Positions 18,080-25,939 of a stretch of DNA of 64,000 nucleotides are shown in pieces. The translations under genes and the position numbers were made by a program. The stretch comes from Glaciihabitans tibetensis (GTDB taxonomy: Bacteria; Actinomycetota; Actinomycetes; Actinomycetales; Microbacteriaceae). The notes beneath the pieces are model-generated. The model searched no databases and was not told the DNA's origin. It worked only from the letters and a program-made list of their open reading frames with translations. The DNA lies in assembly GCF_003003265.1 (NCBI RefSeq), contig NZ_PVTL01000007.1:1-64000 (forward strand), written 5' to 3'. How positions within the stretch are numbered: the first letter of the stretch is position 1; each line of letters opens with the position of its first letter.

Positions 18080-19161
18080 CGATCCCTCCCGTAACCACCT
18101 CGCGCAAGACGGTCGGCGCCTCCGGCCTCACCGGCCTCACCCGCTCCAGTTTCGGCGATCGCGCCGCCGCCGGGGTGGTGCGCTGGGGCTTTGTTGCCGT
18201 GACGATCCTGCTCGTGGCGTTCTTCGCGTTCACCGAGCCGAACTTCCGCACGGTCGACAACCTGTTCGGCATGCTCAAGTTCATCGCCCCGACGGCGATC
18301 GCGGGGCTCGGCGTGATGATGGCGATGACCGTCGGCGGAATCGACCTTTCGGTGGGCGCCTCGGCGGGCTTCGCGGTGTCGATCGCGGCGTGGACGATGG
18401 TGATCGGCAACCAGGTCGGCGGGGTCGCGATCATCGTGGTGCTGGTCTGCGGTCTGCTGATCGGCGCCCTGAACGCGCTGCTCATCGTGGTCGCTCGCAT
18501 CCCCGATTTGCTCGCGACGCTGACGACCATGTTCGTGATCGTGGGCCTCAAGCTCCTCATCGTCGACGGAAAGTCCATCTCGTCGAAGATGTCGCTCGCC
18601 GACGGCAGCACCGCCCCCGGCAGCTTCACCGCGGACTTTCTCTGGCTCGACCGTGGCAGCATCGGACCCGTTCCGGTGCCCGTCGTGCTGTTCCTGGCGA
18701 TCACGGCGTTGCTCTGGTTCTTGCTCGAGCGCACGCGATGGGGCCGCGCCCTCTACGCTGTCGGCGCCAACGCCGAGGCGGCCAGACTCGCCGGCGTGCG
18801 GGTGCAGCTCTACCGCACCTTCGCCTACATGGCCTGTGGTTTGCTCGCGTCAATCGCTGGCCTCTTGCTTGGGGCGCGGATCGGACAGGGGGATGTCTCC
18901 GCCGGCAACTCTCTGCTGCTCGACGCCGTCGCGGTCTCACTGGTCGGGGTGTCCGTGCTCGGCATCGGGCGCCCGAACGCGTGGGGAACCGCACTGGGCG
19001 CGGTGCTGATCGCGGTGATGGTGACCGGGTTCACGATGATCGGGCTGCCGTACTACGCGCAGGACTTCGGCAAGGGCATCGTGCTGCTGGTGGCGCTGCT
19101 GTTCAGCTTCACCTTCTCGCGTCGCCGCACGGTTGTGGTGGCGGGGAGTCACACGAACTAG
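18076..19161 (+). CDS. Sugar ABC transporter permease (RbsC-like)
   Basis: A 361-residue integral membrane permease of the BPD_transp_2 family. Characteristic segments are GVMMAMTVGGIDLSVGA, RTRWGRALYAVGANAEAARLAGV (the coupling region that meets the ATPase) and GRPNAWGTALGAVLIAVM. It forms the channel of the importer with the two preceding gene products. The GTG start at 18076 overlaps the ATPase stop by 4 bp. The operon ends here, with no kinase or isomerase attached, so the imported compound must be handled by enzymes encoded elsewhere (the mtn genes are the nearest candidates). Confidence 0.9.
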   Translation: MTIPPVTTSRKTVGASGLTGLTRSSFGDRAAAGVVRWGFVAVTILLVAFFAFTEPNFRTVDNLFGMLKFIAPTAIAGLGVMMAMTVGGIDLSVGASAGFAVSIAAWTMVIGNQVGGVAIIVVLVCGLLIGALNALLIVVARIPDLLATLTTMFVIVGLKLLIVDGKSISSKMSLADGSTAPGSFTADFLWLDRGSIGPVPVPVVLFLAITALLWFLLERTRWGRALYAVGANAEAARLAGVRVQLYRTFAYMACGLLASIAGLLLGARIGQGDVSAGNSLLLDAVAVSLVGVSVLGIGRPNAWGTALGAVLIAVMVTGFTMIGLPYYAQDFGKGIVLLVALLFSFTFSRRRTVVVAGSHTN

Positions 19162-19180
19162 GCGGCGGTGCGGCGAAGGC

Positions 19181-19491
19181 CGAAGCGTCACGAGTTGTCG
19201 GCGATCCGACATGCGAAGTGTCGCGCTTTGTCGCTGGGCCGAGAGTGCCCGGCTGCAAATCCCGCGAAGTGCCGCGATTCGTCGTTCCCTCGGAGCTGAA
19301 GTGCCGCGTTTTGTCTCTGGCCCAAAGTGAGGTGTCCAGATTCGTCTCTGGCCAAACCCGAAGTGTCACGACTGGTCGGGTATCCCCCGCGAGGTGGCCG
19401 AATCTGTCGTAACTTCGTCGGGAGTTGCGACCTATTTCGACACTTCGGCGCGGGCGTCGTCCCTGTAGGCGTGAGGTGTCACGTTATGTCG
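19181..19491. repeat. Array 2 of the degenerate 20-bp motif, 31-bp phased
   Basis: Eight copies of the motif found at 14094-14423 fill the gap between the permease and TetR genes. Core anchors are at 19185, 19218, 19269, 19301, 19332, 19363, 19394 and 19476. Four consecutive steps are 32, 31, 31 and 31 bp, followed by an 82-bp step as in array 1. The 82-bp terminal unit of both arrays shares TCGTAACTTCGTCG, GTTGCGACC and GCGCG.GCGTCG. No gene is visible in this 360-base stretch. Confidence 0.85.
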
Positions 19492-19523
19492 TCCGTCAGG
19501 GCTCGTCGCGGGCGTCAACCGAC

Positions 19524-20258
19524 CTAACTGTCTCCCGGACTAGCGATCAGCGCTCGCATCCTGTCGTGGTTGGCGCGGAGGACCTCGAGCAAAGTTGTGC
19601 TGCTGCTGCTGCTGCTGCTGGAGTCGGCGTCGGTGTCTGGGCTGGAGTCGGGGCGGGAGTCGGCGACGGTGTCTGGGCTGGAGTCGGAGTCGGAGTCGGC
19701 GTCGGTGTCTGGGCTGGAGTCGGCCCCGGCGTCGAGGCGAGCGTCGGCCTTGGAGTCTACGTTTGCGTCCAGCCAGTCGCTGAGCGCGCTGTTGAACAGC
19801 ACCACGGCCATGGGTGCGAGCAGCGCGGCCGTGGCGGGGTCGACGTTGTGGTCGAGCAGCGCACTCTCGATCGCGTCGGCCAGCACAGCGGATTTCAGTA
19901 GTTCCCGCTCGCGCAGTCGCACATCGTCGCGCAGGATCAGCCGCCGCACCAGCAGGTCGCCGCGCCACTGGTCGAACCGGCTGGCCGTGACGGCCTCGAG
20001 CCCGAACATCACGAGCGCCCAAGGATGGAGGGATGCCGGGGCGTCAGCGAGTACCGCGGTGACCACCGTCGGAAACTCGCGTTCCCGAAAGAAGAGCACC
20101 TCGGGCTTGTCAGCGAAGTGCCGGAAGAAGGTGCGCGTCGTGAGTCCCGCGCGCTCGGTGATCTGGGGAACGGTGGTGTCTGCGTACCCCTGCTCCGCGA
20201 ATAGTTCGAGGGCGGCGCGCTCCAGGCGCATCGCCGCATCTGGTGCCCATCGACTCAT
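19524..20258 (-). CDS. TetR-family transcriptional regulator with a low-complexity insertion
   Basis: A 244-residue regulator. The N-terminal helix-turn-helix is intact (ALELFAEQGYADTTVPQITERAGLTTRTFFRHFADKPE in segments typical of TetR). The ligand-binding domain follows. Near residues 175-230 it carries an Asp/Ser-rich tandem repeat (SSPDTDADSDSD-like units and a run of eight serines) encoded by a minisatellite, inserted before the final helix TLLEVLRANHDRMRAL. ATG 20258 gives the usual TetR N-terminus. It faces the divergent oxidoreductase gene across two palindromes that are probably its operators, suggesting autoregulation and control of that gene. Confidence 0.85.
   Translation of the reverse strand: MSRWAPDAAMRLERAALELFAEQGYADTTVPQITERAGLTTRTFFRHFADKPEVLFFREREFPTVVTAVLADAPASLHPWALVMFGLEAVTASRFDQWRGDLLVRRLILRDDVRLRERELLKSAVLADAIESALLDHNVDPATAALLAPMAVVLFNSALSDWLDANVDSKADARLDAGADSSPDTDADSDSDSSPDTVADSRPDSSPDTDADSSSSSSSSTTLLEVLRANHDRMRALIASPGDS
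19598..19740. repeat. CTG run and 24/36-bp minisatellite inside the TetR gene
   Basis: About seven CTG triplets (19600-19620) are followed by variant units that each end in GGTGTCTGGGCTG and begin GAGTCGG, with lengths of about 24, 36 and 36 bp. All are multiples of three, so copy-number change would keep the frame and alter only the Asp/Ser-rich insertion. Confidence 0.85.
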
Positions 20259-20272
20259 CTGCCCAGCGTAGC

Positions 20273-20293
20273 TGATGACATGACGTGTCATCA
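20273..20293. promoter_or_regulatory. Probable TetR operator 1
   Basis: Inverted repeat with 8-bp arms TGATGACA / TGTCATCA around TGACG, 14 bases before the TetR start. Confidence 0.75.
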
Positions 20294-20302
20294 GGCGTAT
20301 AG

Positions 20303-20323
20303 TGATGACACGCCGTGTCATCA
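20303..20323. promoter_or_regulatory. Probable TetR operator 2
   Basis: A 21-bp perfect palindrome with 10-bp arms TGATGACACG / CGTGTCATCA around one C. Its centre is 30 bp from that of operator 1, about three helical turns, so two regulator dimers could bind the same face. A further half site CGGTGTCATC lies near 20352. Confidence 0.8.
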
Positions 20324-20437
20324 GCGCCGGGTGGTCAGCGCCGCGTCACCACGCGGTGTCATCGACGCGGCGGGATCGTAAGCCCCGCGGCATCCACCTG
20401 CATATTTTCCATCTGAGAACTAGCGAAGGACTCCCAC

Positions 20438-21595
20438 ATGCCCACGAACTCCGCAGCCTGGCTCGACGCGCCCTTCGGCACCCTCGTGGTGAGAGAGGCG
20501 CCGTACACCTCGCCGGGTGCGGGCGAGATCGTCGTGCGCAATCGCGCGGTTGCCATGAACCCGCTCGATGTCGTGAAGCAGTCGACGGGCGACCTGATGT
20601 ACGGCTGGCTGCCCTATTCCATGATTCTTGGGGTGGATGTCGCGGGCGAGGTCATGGAGGTGGGAGCCGGCGTCACCCGTTTCGCAGTGGGAGATCGCGT
20701 GGTCGGGTATGCGGTCGGCATGGAGAAGAAGCGTAACCACGCGGCGGAGGGCGGATTCCAGAACTACACGGTGCTGCGTGCGCTGCTGGCCGCGCCGATC
20801 CCGGACAGTATGGCGTTCGAGGACGCGGCGGTGCTCCCGTTGGGGATCTCGACGGCGGCGTCGGCGCTGTTCCAGAAGGACCAGCTCGGACTGCGGCATC
20901 CGCTGGCCGTGCGGCAGGCGGACGCGGCGACGGAACGTGCGGGGCTAGCGGCGGAACCCCGAGAAGCGGTCGTCGTGTGGGGCGGTTCGACCAGTGTGGG
21001 GAGCAACGCGATTCAGCTGGCCGTCGCCGCCGGCTACACCGTGGTGACCACGGCATCGCCGCGCAACCACGACCGCATGCGGGAACTCGGCGCAACCCAT
21101 GTCTTCGACTACGCGAGCCCGACCGTTGTGGCTGACGTGATCGCTGCTGCCACTACCTCGGGCACAAGGGTCATCGGCGTTCTGGCGGTCGGCACCGGAT
21201 CCGCCGAACCCAGCGTGGCCATTGCGGCCGGCACCGGGGCGAAGCGAGTCGCGATGGCGAGCCCGTCGGTTTCGTTCCTCGAACTGCCCCGTCGGAAGGG
21301 CCCCAGTGTCACATTTGTGCGGGTGATGGCGAGGCTCGTCGCGAGCAACGTCGCCCTGCAGTTGCGCTGCATCCCGCGCGGCATCCGTGCGCGCTTTGTG
21401 TGGGGTAGCTCGCTCATGAACAACGAGGTGGGCCCCATGCTGTGGGAGGAGTTTCTGCCCGCGGCGCTCGCGGAGGGGCGCTACATTGCCGCGCCGACGG
21501 CTCAGGTGATCGGCTCCGGGCTGGAGCAGGTGCAGACCGCGCTGGACGTGCTGGGCCGAGGGGTTTCCGCGCGCAAAGTTGTGGTCAGCCTGTAG
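20438..21595 (+). CDS. Zinc-independent MDR-family alcohol dehydrogenase/quinone oxidoreductase
   Basis: A 385-residue medium-chain dehydrogenase/reductase. The N-terminal GroES-like domain includes NRAVAMNPLDVVKQSTG and LGVDVAGEVMEVGAGV. The Rossmann domain contains VVVWGGSTSVGSNAIQLAVAAGY. The zinc-binding cysteines of classical alcohol dehydrogenases are absent, so it is a zinc-independent, quinone-reductase-like enzyme. Residues about 155-175 (LAVRQADAATERAGLAAEP) look like an extra polar loop. It is transcribed divergently from the TetR regulator, whose twin palindromes lie 115-165 bases upstream, so it is the likely regulated target, perhaps in response to an electrophile or aldehyde. 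Confidence 0.85.
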   Translation: MPTNSAAWLDAPFGTLVVREAPYTSPGAGEIVVRNRAVAMNPLDVVKQSTGDLMYGWLPYSMILGVDVAGEVMEVGAGVTRFAVGDRVVGYAVGMEKKRNHAAEGGFQNYTVLRALLAAPIPDSMAFEDAAVLPLGISTAASALFQKDQLGLRHPLAVRQADAATERAGLAAEPREAVVVWGGSTSVGSNAIQLAVAAGYTVVTTASPRNHDRMRELGATHVFDYASPTVVADVIAAATTSGTRVIGVLAVGTGSAEPSVAIAAGTGAKRVAMASPSVSFLELPRRKGPSVTFVRVMARLVASNVALQLRCIPRGIRARFVWGSSLMNNEVGPMLWEEFLPAALAEGRYIAAPTAQVIGSGLEQVQTALDVLGRGVSARKVVVSL

Positions 21596-21698
21596 ATACC
21601 GCATCGAGCGTGTTTCTACCGCGGTGCGCAGCGGAAGCCGCAGTGCGCAGCGGCAGCCGCAGTGCGAGCGCAGCAGGAGCGGCCAGCAGAAGCGCGCC

Positions 21699-22373
21699 CT
21701 ACCGCGTCTCGATGCGGAAGCGCAGCAGCCACTCGATCAGTTCGGCGTGCCAGCGGGCCTGGTGGAGGTCGGCGCCCCACGCGTACATGCCGTGGTTGGC
21801 GACGAGCACCACCGGTACCTCGCCGACCGCGTCCGTCGCGGGAACATAAACGGCCTCGAACGCATCGCCGAGCTCGACCATGTCCTGGCTGTTCTGCACC
21901 ACGGGGATCAGCACGGTCTCGTCGTGCGCGAGGTGCCCCAGACCCTTGAGCATTTCGAGGTCGCGGAGCTCTACGCCGTGCGGCCAGTGGTGCGCGGCGA
22001 CCACGGCGGCCAGGGCGTGCACGTGCACAACAGCTCCGGCTCCGGTGACCCGGGCGATGCGTGAGTGGAGGCCGGCCTCGGCCGACGGGCGGTGGCCGGA
22101 GCCGCCGAGTCCCTCGGTGCGCGCGCCGTCGCGGTCGACGATGACAAAGTCGTCCGCGGTGAGCTCGCCCTTGTCGAGGCCCGAGCCGGTGACGGCGAGG
22201 TGCAGCGGATCCCGCGTGAGGGTGACGGAGAGGTTCCCGGAGGTGCCGCGCATCCACCCCATGCCGGCGAAGCGAGCGGCCTCGGCGGCGAGGGCTGCGC
22301 CCGCGGCCGCGAGGGTGTCGGACGTTATGCCGTCGGGGGAGAACTGCGAGCCTGACGAGGCTGGCGCGCTCAT
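21699..22373 (-). CDS. mtnB: Methylthioribulose-1-phosphate dehydratase
   Basis: A 224-residue class II aldolase-fold enzyme that dehydrates 5-methylthioribulose-1-phosphate to the diketone used by the enolase-phosphatase. Zn ligands H117 and H119 (VVHVHAL) and H194 (ANHGMYAWG) and the catalytic E99 (SAEAGLH) are visible, and the opening GWMRGTSGNLSV is typical of MtnB. It is the last gene of the mtnA, mtnK-mtnC, mtnB operon; its ATG overlaps the stop of the fusion gene by 4 bp. Confidence 0.9.
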   Translation of the reverse strand: MSAPASSGSQFSPDGITSDTLAAAGAALAAEAARFAGMGWMRGTSGNLSVTLTRDPLHLAVTGSGLDKGELTADDFVIVDRDGARTEGLGGSGHRPSAEAGLHSRIARVTGAGAVVHVHALAAVVAAHHWPHGVELRDLEMLKGLGHLAHDETVLIPVVQNSQDMVELGDAFEAVYVPATDAVGEVPVVLVANHGMYAWGADLHQARWHAELIEWLLRFRIETR

Positions 22374-24457
22374 GCGCTGGCGCCGTTCGTGCCAACAGAA
22401 CTCGACGGCGAGGCGGATGTCGGCGCCGCGACATCCACCTCATCAAAGGAACTGGCTACCGGAGCTGGCCCGAAGTCCGCTCCGAACCACGGTTCGCCGG
22501 CCCGCGAGAACGCGACGACCTGCCAGCCGGCGGCGAGGGCTGCGGAGACTTCTTCGGGGTGGTCAGTGAAAAATACGATGTCGGATGCCGGGTTGCCGAG
22601 CGACGCGGAGATGGCGTCGTATGACGCGGGGTCCTTTTTCGATCCGGCCTTGACGGTGTCGAAGTAGTCGGTGATCAGCGGGGTGAGGTCGCCGTCGGGG
22701 GAGTGGCGGAACCACGGCACCTGGCTCGCAACCGACCCGGACGAGAACACCGACAGCGCGACGCCCGCCGCGTGCCACTCGCGCAGGCGCGGAATCACGT
22801 CGTCGAAGAAGTGCGAGCTGATCTCGCCCTTCGCGAAGCCGGTGGCCCAAATCTGCCCCTGCAGGGTTTTCAGCGGGGTGGCCTTGACGTCGTTCGCCAT
22901 CCATTCGTGCAGCACGGCGACGACCTGGTCCGTGGTCGCGTCGTCGGAGAGGCCCGCAGGACCAGCCGGGGCGGTGGCCTCGGTTCCGGCCGCGCGCGAA
23001 TCGGCAATGATCTGCGCCCGTGCCTCGATGGTGAGCGGCTCGGTCGCGTGCGCGTCGAGGTAGGGCGCGAGGCGCGGACGGGCGTAGTCGTAGAGGTCGC
23101 CGAGGATGAACCCGGCGGCGCTGGTGGTTCCCTCGAGGTCGAGCACGATCGTGCGGGCCGTCACCGACACGGTGCCGGAGAGTGGTGCGGAAGCTGCCGA
23201 CTTTGATGATGAGGCGGATGTCACGGGGCTCACTTTCGCTGCTGTCAGGTCCGCGCGGTCGACGATCCACCCGCGGGCACGCTGCAGCAGCTCGCCGTGG
23301 GCGGCCGCGCGGTGTTCGGCCGGAAGCGAGTTGAGGTCGGCGGCGCCCGCGTAGCCAGCGACCCGGCGAATGGACTCGGCGCCGGCGAAGCCCCACGCGT
23401 CGGAGTGGATCCGGTCGAGCCATTCCTCCTGCGAGAGGTCGTCGGGGGCCGCGACCCGGTCGGGCCAGCGCGCCGCGACGACGCGGCGGAACTCGTCCCA
23501 GCTCGCGCCGATCGCCGACAGTCGAGCCGAAGCGAGCTGGTGGGCACCGACGGCGCGGGCCGCGATGCCGGCGATGGTGAGGTTCGCCCAGAACAGGCCG
23601 AGGTCCATGCCGATCGGGCCGACGAAGCTGAACTCGGGGTCGAAGATCTTTGTGGCCTGGGCGCCGTCGCGGGTGCCGACCATCACCGATCCGCTGTGCA
23701 GGTCGCCGTGGATGAGTGCCTCGGAGCGGCTGCCAAAGGTGGCGCGCAGTGTCGCTGCGGCGGCAAGAAGCTCGGTGTCGAGGTAGAGCTCGCGCACCGC
23801 GGCATCCAACTCGGCAATCCAGGTGTTGTGCTCGTGCTCACGGAACGGCTCGTCGAGCACCACCGCGTCCGTCAGTGCGCACAGCTCGGGGTTCGCGGCG
23901 GACTCGACCAGCGCCGCAAACTCCGAAGCGGGCAGCCCGACCACGCTCGTCGACAGCGAGAGCTCGGCGACGAAGCGCCCGACGACGGTGCCGAGCTCGA
24001 GAAAGTCGAGTTCCCGCGGGGTGCGGCCGGCCGCGGCATCCGCCACCTGCTGCACCAAGACGTCCCGCAGCACATCGAGGTCGGAGAGGTCCTCCATCAC
24101 GAGAATAAAGCGGTCGAGGTCGACGGACTCGATGCGCGGCACCGACTGCGGAACCAGCCCGGACAGCAACTCGTAGGCGCGCGCCTCCGAGGCGATGCGG
24201 GCGGGATCGATCGGCCAGTCGGGCCCGGCGACCTGCACCCACGGCGGCGCCTGCTTGACCGCGACGCTTCCGAGCGGCCCGCGCGCGAGGAACACCCGGT
24301 TCATGTTGCCCGCCGTCACCTCGACCACGGCGATCTCGTCGGGATCGGCGGCGAGGCGCGCGGCGATGCCCGCGATCTCGAGGTACTCGACGACGTTGTC
24401 GCGGTCGATGAGCAGCTCGTAGTCCGCTTCGGTGGGGAGGGCCGGGGTGTCTGTCAT
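22370..24457 (-). CDS. mtnK/mtnC: Methylthioribose kinase fused to enolase-phosphatase E1 (MtnK-MtnC)
   Basis: A 695-residue bifunctional protein. Residues about 1-405 are MtnK, with VVEVTAGNMNRVFLAR near the N-terminus, the lysine in SVAVKQAPPW, the catalytic loop LIHGDLHSGSV (about 248-258) and the metal site FDPEFSFVGPIGMDLG. A Ser/Ala-rich linker (about 410-430) leads to MtnC, residues about 432-670: IVLDLEGTTSAAGFI (HAD motif I with Asp nucleophile), LKTLQGQIWATGFAKGE, SVFSSGSVASQVPWF and YFDTVKAGSKKDPASY, all MtnC hallmarks. The fusion joins the first step (MTR phosphorylation) to the enolisation/dephosphorylation step before MtnD. It overlaps mtnA upstream and mtnB downstream by 4 bp each. 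Both halves keep their catalytic motifs, so it should be active. Confidence 0.9.
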   Translation of the reverse strand: MTDTPALPTEADYELLIDRDNVVEYLEIAGIAARLAADPDEIAVVEVTAGNMNRVFLARGPLGSVAVKQAPPWVQVAGPDWPIDPARIASEARAYELLSGLVPQSVPRIESVDLDRFILVMEDLSDLDVLRDVLVQQVADAAAGRTPRELDFLELGTVVGRFVAELSLSTSVVGLPASEFAALVESAANPELCALTDAVVLDEPFREHEHNTWIAELDAAVRELYLDTELLAAAATLRATFGSRSEALIHGDLHSGSVMVGTRDGAQATKIFDPEFSFVGPIGMDLGLFWANLTIAGIAARAVGAHQLASARLSAIGASWDEFRRVVAARWPDRVAAPDDLSQEEWLDRIHSDAWGFAGAESIRRVAGYAGAADLNSLPAEHRAAAHGELLQRARGWIVDRADLTAAKVSPVTSASSSKSAASAPLSGTVSVTARTIVLDLEGTTSAAGFILGDLYDYARPRLAPYLDAHATEPLTIEARAQIIADSRAAGTEATAPAGPAGLSDDATTDQVVAVLHEWMANDVKATPLKTLQGQIWATGFAKGEISSHFFDDVIPRLREWHAAGVALSVFSSGSVASQVPWFRHSPDGDLTPLITDYFDTVKAGSKKDPASYDAISASLGNPASDIVFFTDHPEEVSAALAAGWQVVAFSRAGEPWFGADFGPAPVASSFDEVDVAAPTSASPSSSVGTNGASA

Positions 24458-25566
24458 GGCGCGGCGGATTCCTTGCGTGGGGTGTGTACGGGGTGCGATG
24501 CGGAAAAGTCTGGTGCAGAAAAGTAGCCGGCCAGGTCAGCCGGGGCGAATGCGCCGCGATCGGTGACGACCGCGGTGACAAACCGGGGCGGGGTCAGGTC
24601 GAACGCGGGGTACCAGGCGTCGGTGACGAGGGTCGAGGCGGTGCGGGAGCCGAGCGTCGAGAGCACCTCCGCCGGGTCGCGGTTCTCGATGGTGATGTCC
24701 TCGCCGGTGGATGCCGCGGGGTCGGGCGATTGCACCAGGGCGTAGTACGGCACGTCGAAGGCGCTCGCCGCGATGGCGAGTCCGAGCGTGCCCACCTTGT
24801 TGACCACGCTGCCGTCCAGGCTCACGCGGTCGGCGGCGGTGACCAGGGCGTCGATGCGGCCGAGGGTAGAGCCGGGCGCCAGGGCGGCCGCCCCCATTCC
24901 ATCGGTGATCAGCGTCACCTTCTGGTCGAGTTCGCGCAGGGTGTGCGCTGTCAGCCGGGCGCCCTGCAGGTACGGACGGGTCTCCGTCGCGACCCACTCG
25001 AAGCGCTTGCCGGCCTCCGCTGCGGCGCGCACGAGCTCCACGAGGTAGGTGTCCATCCAGCAGTGGGTGAGGATCCGGTCGCCGTCGCCCAGTTTGGCGG
25101 CCGCGAACTGGCCGAGTGCGCGGCTGCGTGCCGTGTAGCGCAGGGCGAAGGCGCGGGCGGCATCCACTGCCAATTCGATCAGGTCGGGGGTGGATGCCGC
25201 GGGGCCGACGGCCTCGAGAACCCACTCCACCGCCTCCCGCGGGTGAATATTGGTGGGGCGCGCCTGACTGATGGCCTCGCCGGCGAGCCGCACAAAGGCG
25301 CGTGCCTCAGCCAGGGGAAGGGCCGCGGCCTGCACAGCCGCCAGTTCCATCCCCGCGCACGCGGCAAAGGTGGGGCCCGAGCTCTGGGTCACCATCGCAC
25401 GGATCGCGCGGGCGACGTCATGGGCGGTGTCGGCCCTCACCCACGCCGTCGTGTTGGGGAACACCCGCCGGTCGAGGATCCAGACCGCTCCGGACTCGAT
25501 CCGAACGGAATCCTCGAGGCTCGAGCGTGCGGGAGTGCGGCGTGCGGGAGCCGGGGAAACTGCCAC
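24454..25566 (-). CDS. mtnA: S-methyl-5-thioribose-1-phosphate isomerase, divergent
   Basis: A 370-residue eIF2B-related isomerase that converts methylthioribose-1-phosphate to methylthioribulose-1-phosphate. The catalytic Cys (ILTHCW) and Asp (TAADRVSLDG) are kept, along with ETRPYLQGARLTA, LITDGMG, VVNKVGTLGLA and the AFDLTPP segment. Two MtnA signatures are altered: the usual RGAPAIG loop reads SGPTFAACAGMEL, and the Cys loop continues HCWMDTYLVE rather than HCNTGAL. It is therefore a divergent member, but operon context supports MtnA. The start is GTG 25566, with GGAGGA 7 bases upstream; an open upstream extension to 25683 looks untranslated. It is the first gene of the mtn operon. Confidence 0.8.
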   Translation of the reverse strand: MAVSPAPARRTPARSSLEDSVRIESGAVWILDRRVFPNTTAWVRADTAHDVARAIRAMVTQSSGPTFAACAGMELAAVQAAALPLAEARAFVRLAGEAISQARPTNIHPREAVEWVLEAVGPAASTPDLIELAVDAARAFALRYTARSRALGQFAAAKLGDGDRILTHCWMDTYLVELVRAAAEAGKRFEWVATETRPYLQGARLTAHTLRELDQKVTLITDGMGAAALAPGSTLGRIDALVTAADRVSLDGSVVNKVGTLGLAIAASAFDVPYYALVQSPDPAASTGEDITIENRDPAEVLSTLGSRTASTLVTDAWYPAFDLTPPRFVTAVVTDRGAFAPADLAGYFSAPDFSASHPVHTPRKESAAP

Positions 25567-25939
25567 AGCGAGGTCCTCCGTAGTGGGTGTGCGGTGCGTG
25601 CGGATGGCGCCCGGCGCGCGAGGCTCGGGGTGTTCCGAGAATACCGGCGTTGGGTTTGTGATCGGGCCGCAGGGTCGCCCCAAGCCGTTCGCCCGCGCGA
25701 CTCCGGGGCTGAATGTGACCTTGTGTGACGGAGGATCTGGTCGCCCGCCGTCATCGCGGCAAAGGAATACGCAATGTATTCGACGTTACGGTTTGGCTGT
25801 GAATCGTCGAGTTGATGTACAAGTGACGATTTGTGACGTAAGGTTCGCAACAGATGAGACCCACTCGAAGTCCCGGGAGTCCATCGCAGCAACAGGGGTC
25901 CGCCCTTCCTCTCTAGGGCCACCGACACAAAGGAACACC
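25567..25939. promoter_or_regulatory. Divergent regulatory region of the mtn and surface-protein operons
   Basis: A 373-base intergenic region with no gene. An interrupted palindrome, AATCGTC (25802-25808) and GACGATT (25825-25831), lies 109 bases before the surface-protein start and may be an operator; GACGTTACG and TGACGTAAG flank it. I see no riboswitch fold that I can defend for the mtn side. Confidence 0.5.

Noticed and set aside
14094-19491. The phased repeats as CRISPR arrays
   Set aside because: Units vary at many positions, the gaps are only about 11 bases, some copies are inverted and there are no cas genes.
23297-24526. A 409-codon frame antisense to mtnK-mtnC
   Set aside because: Antisense shadow; the minus strand carries conserved catalytic motifs of both enzymes.
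25567-25939. SAM riboswitch upstream of mtnA
   Set aside because: I could not trace the required helices or a terminator/anti-terminator pair before GTG 25566.
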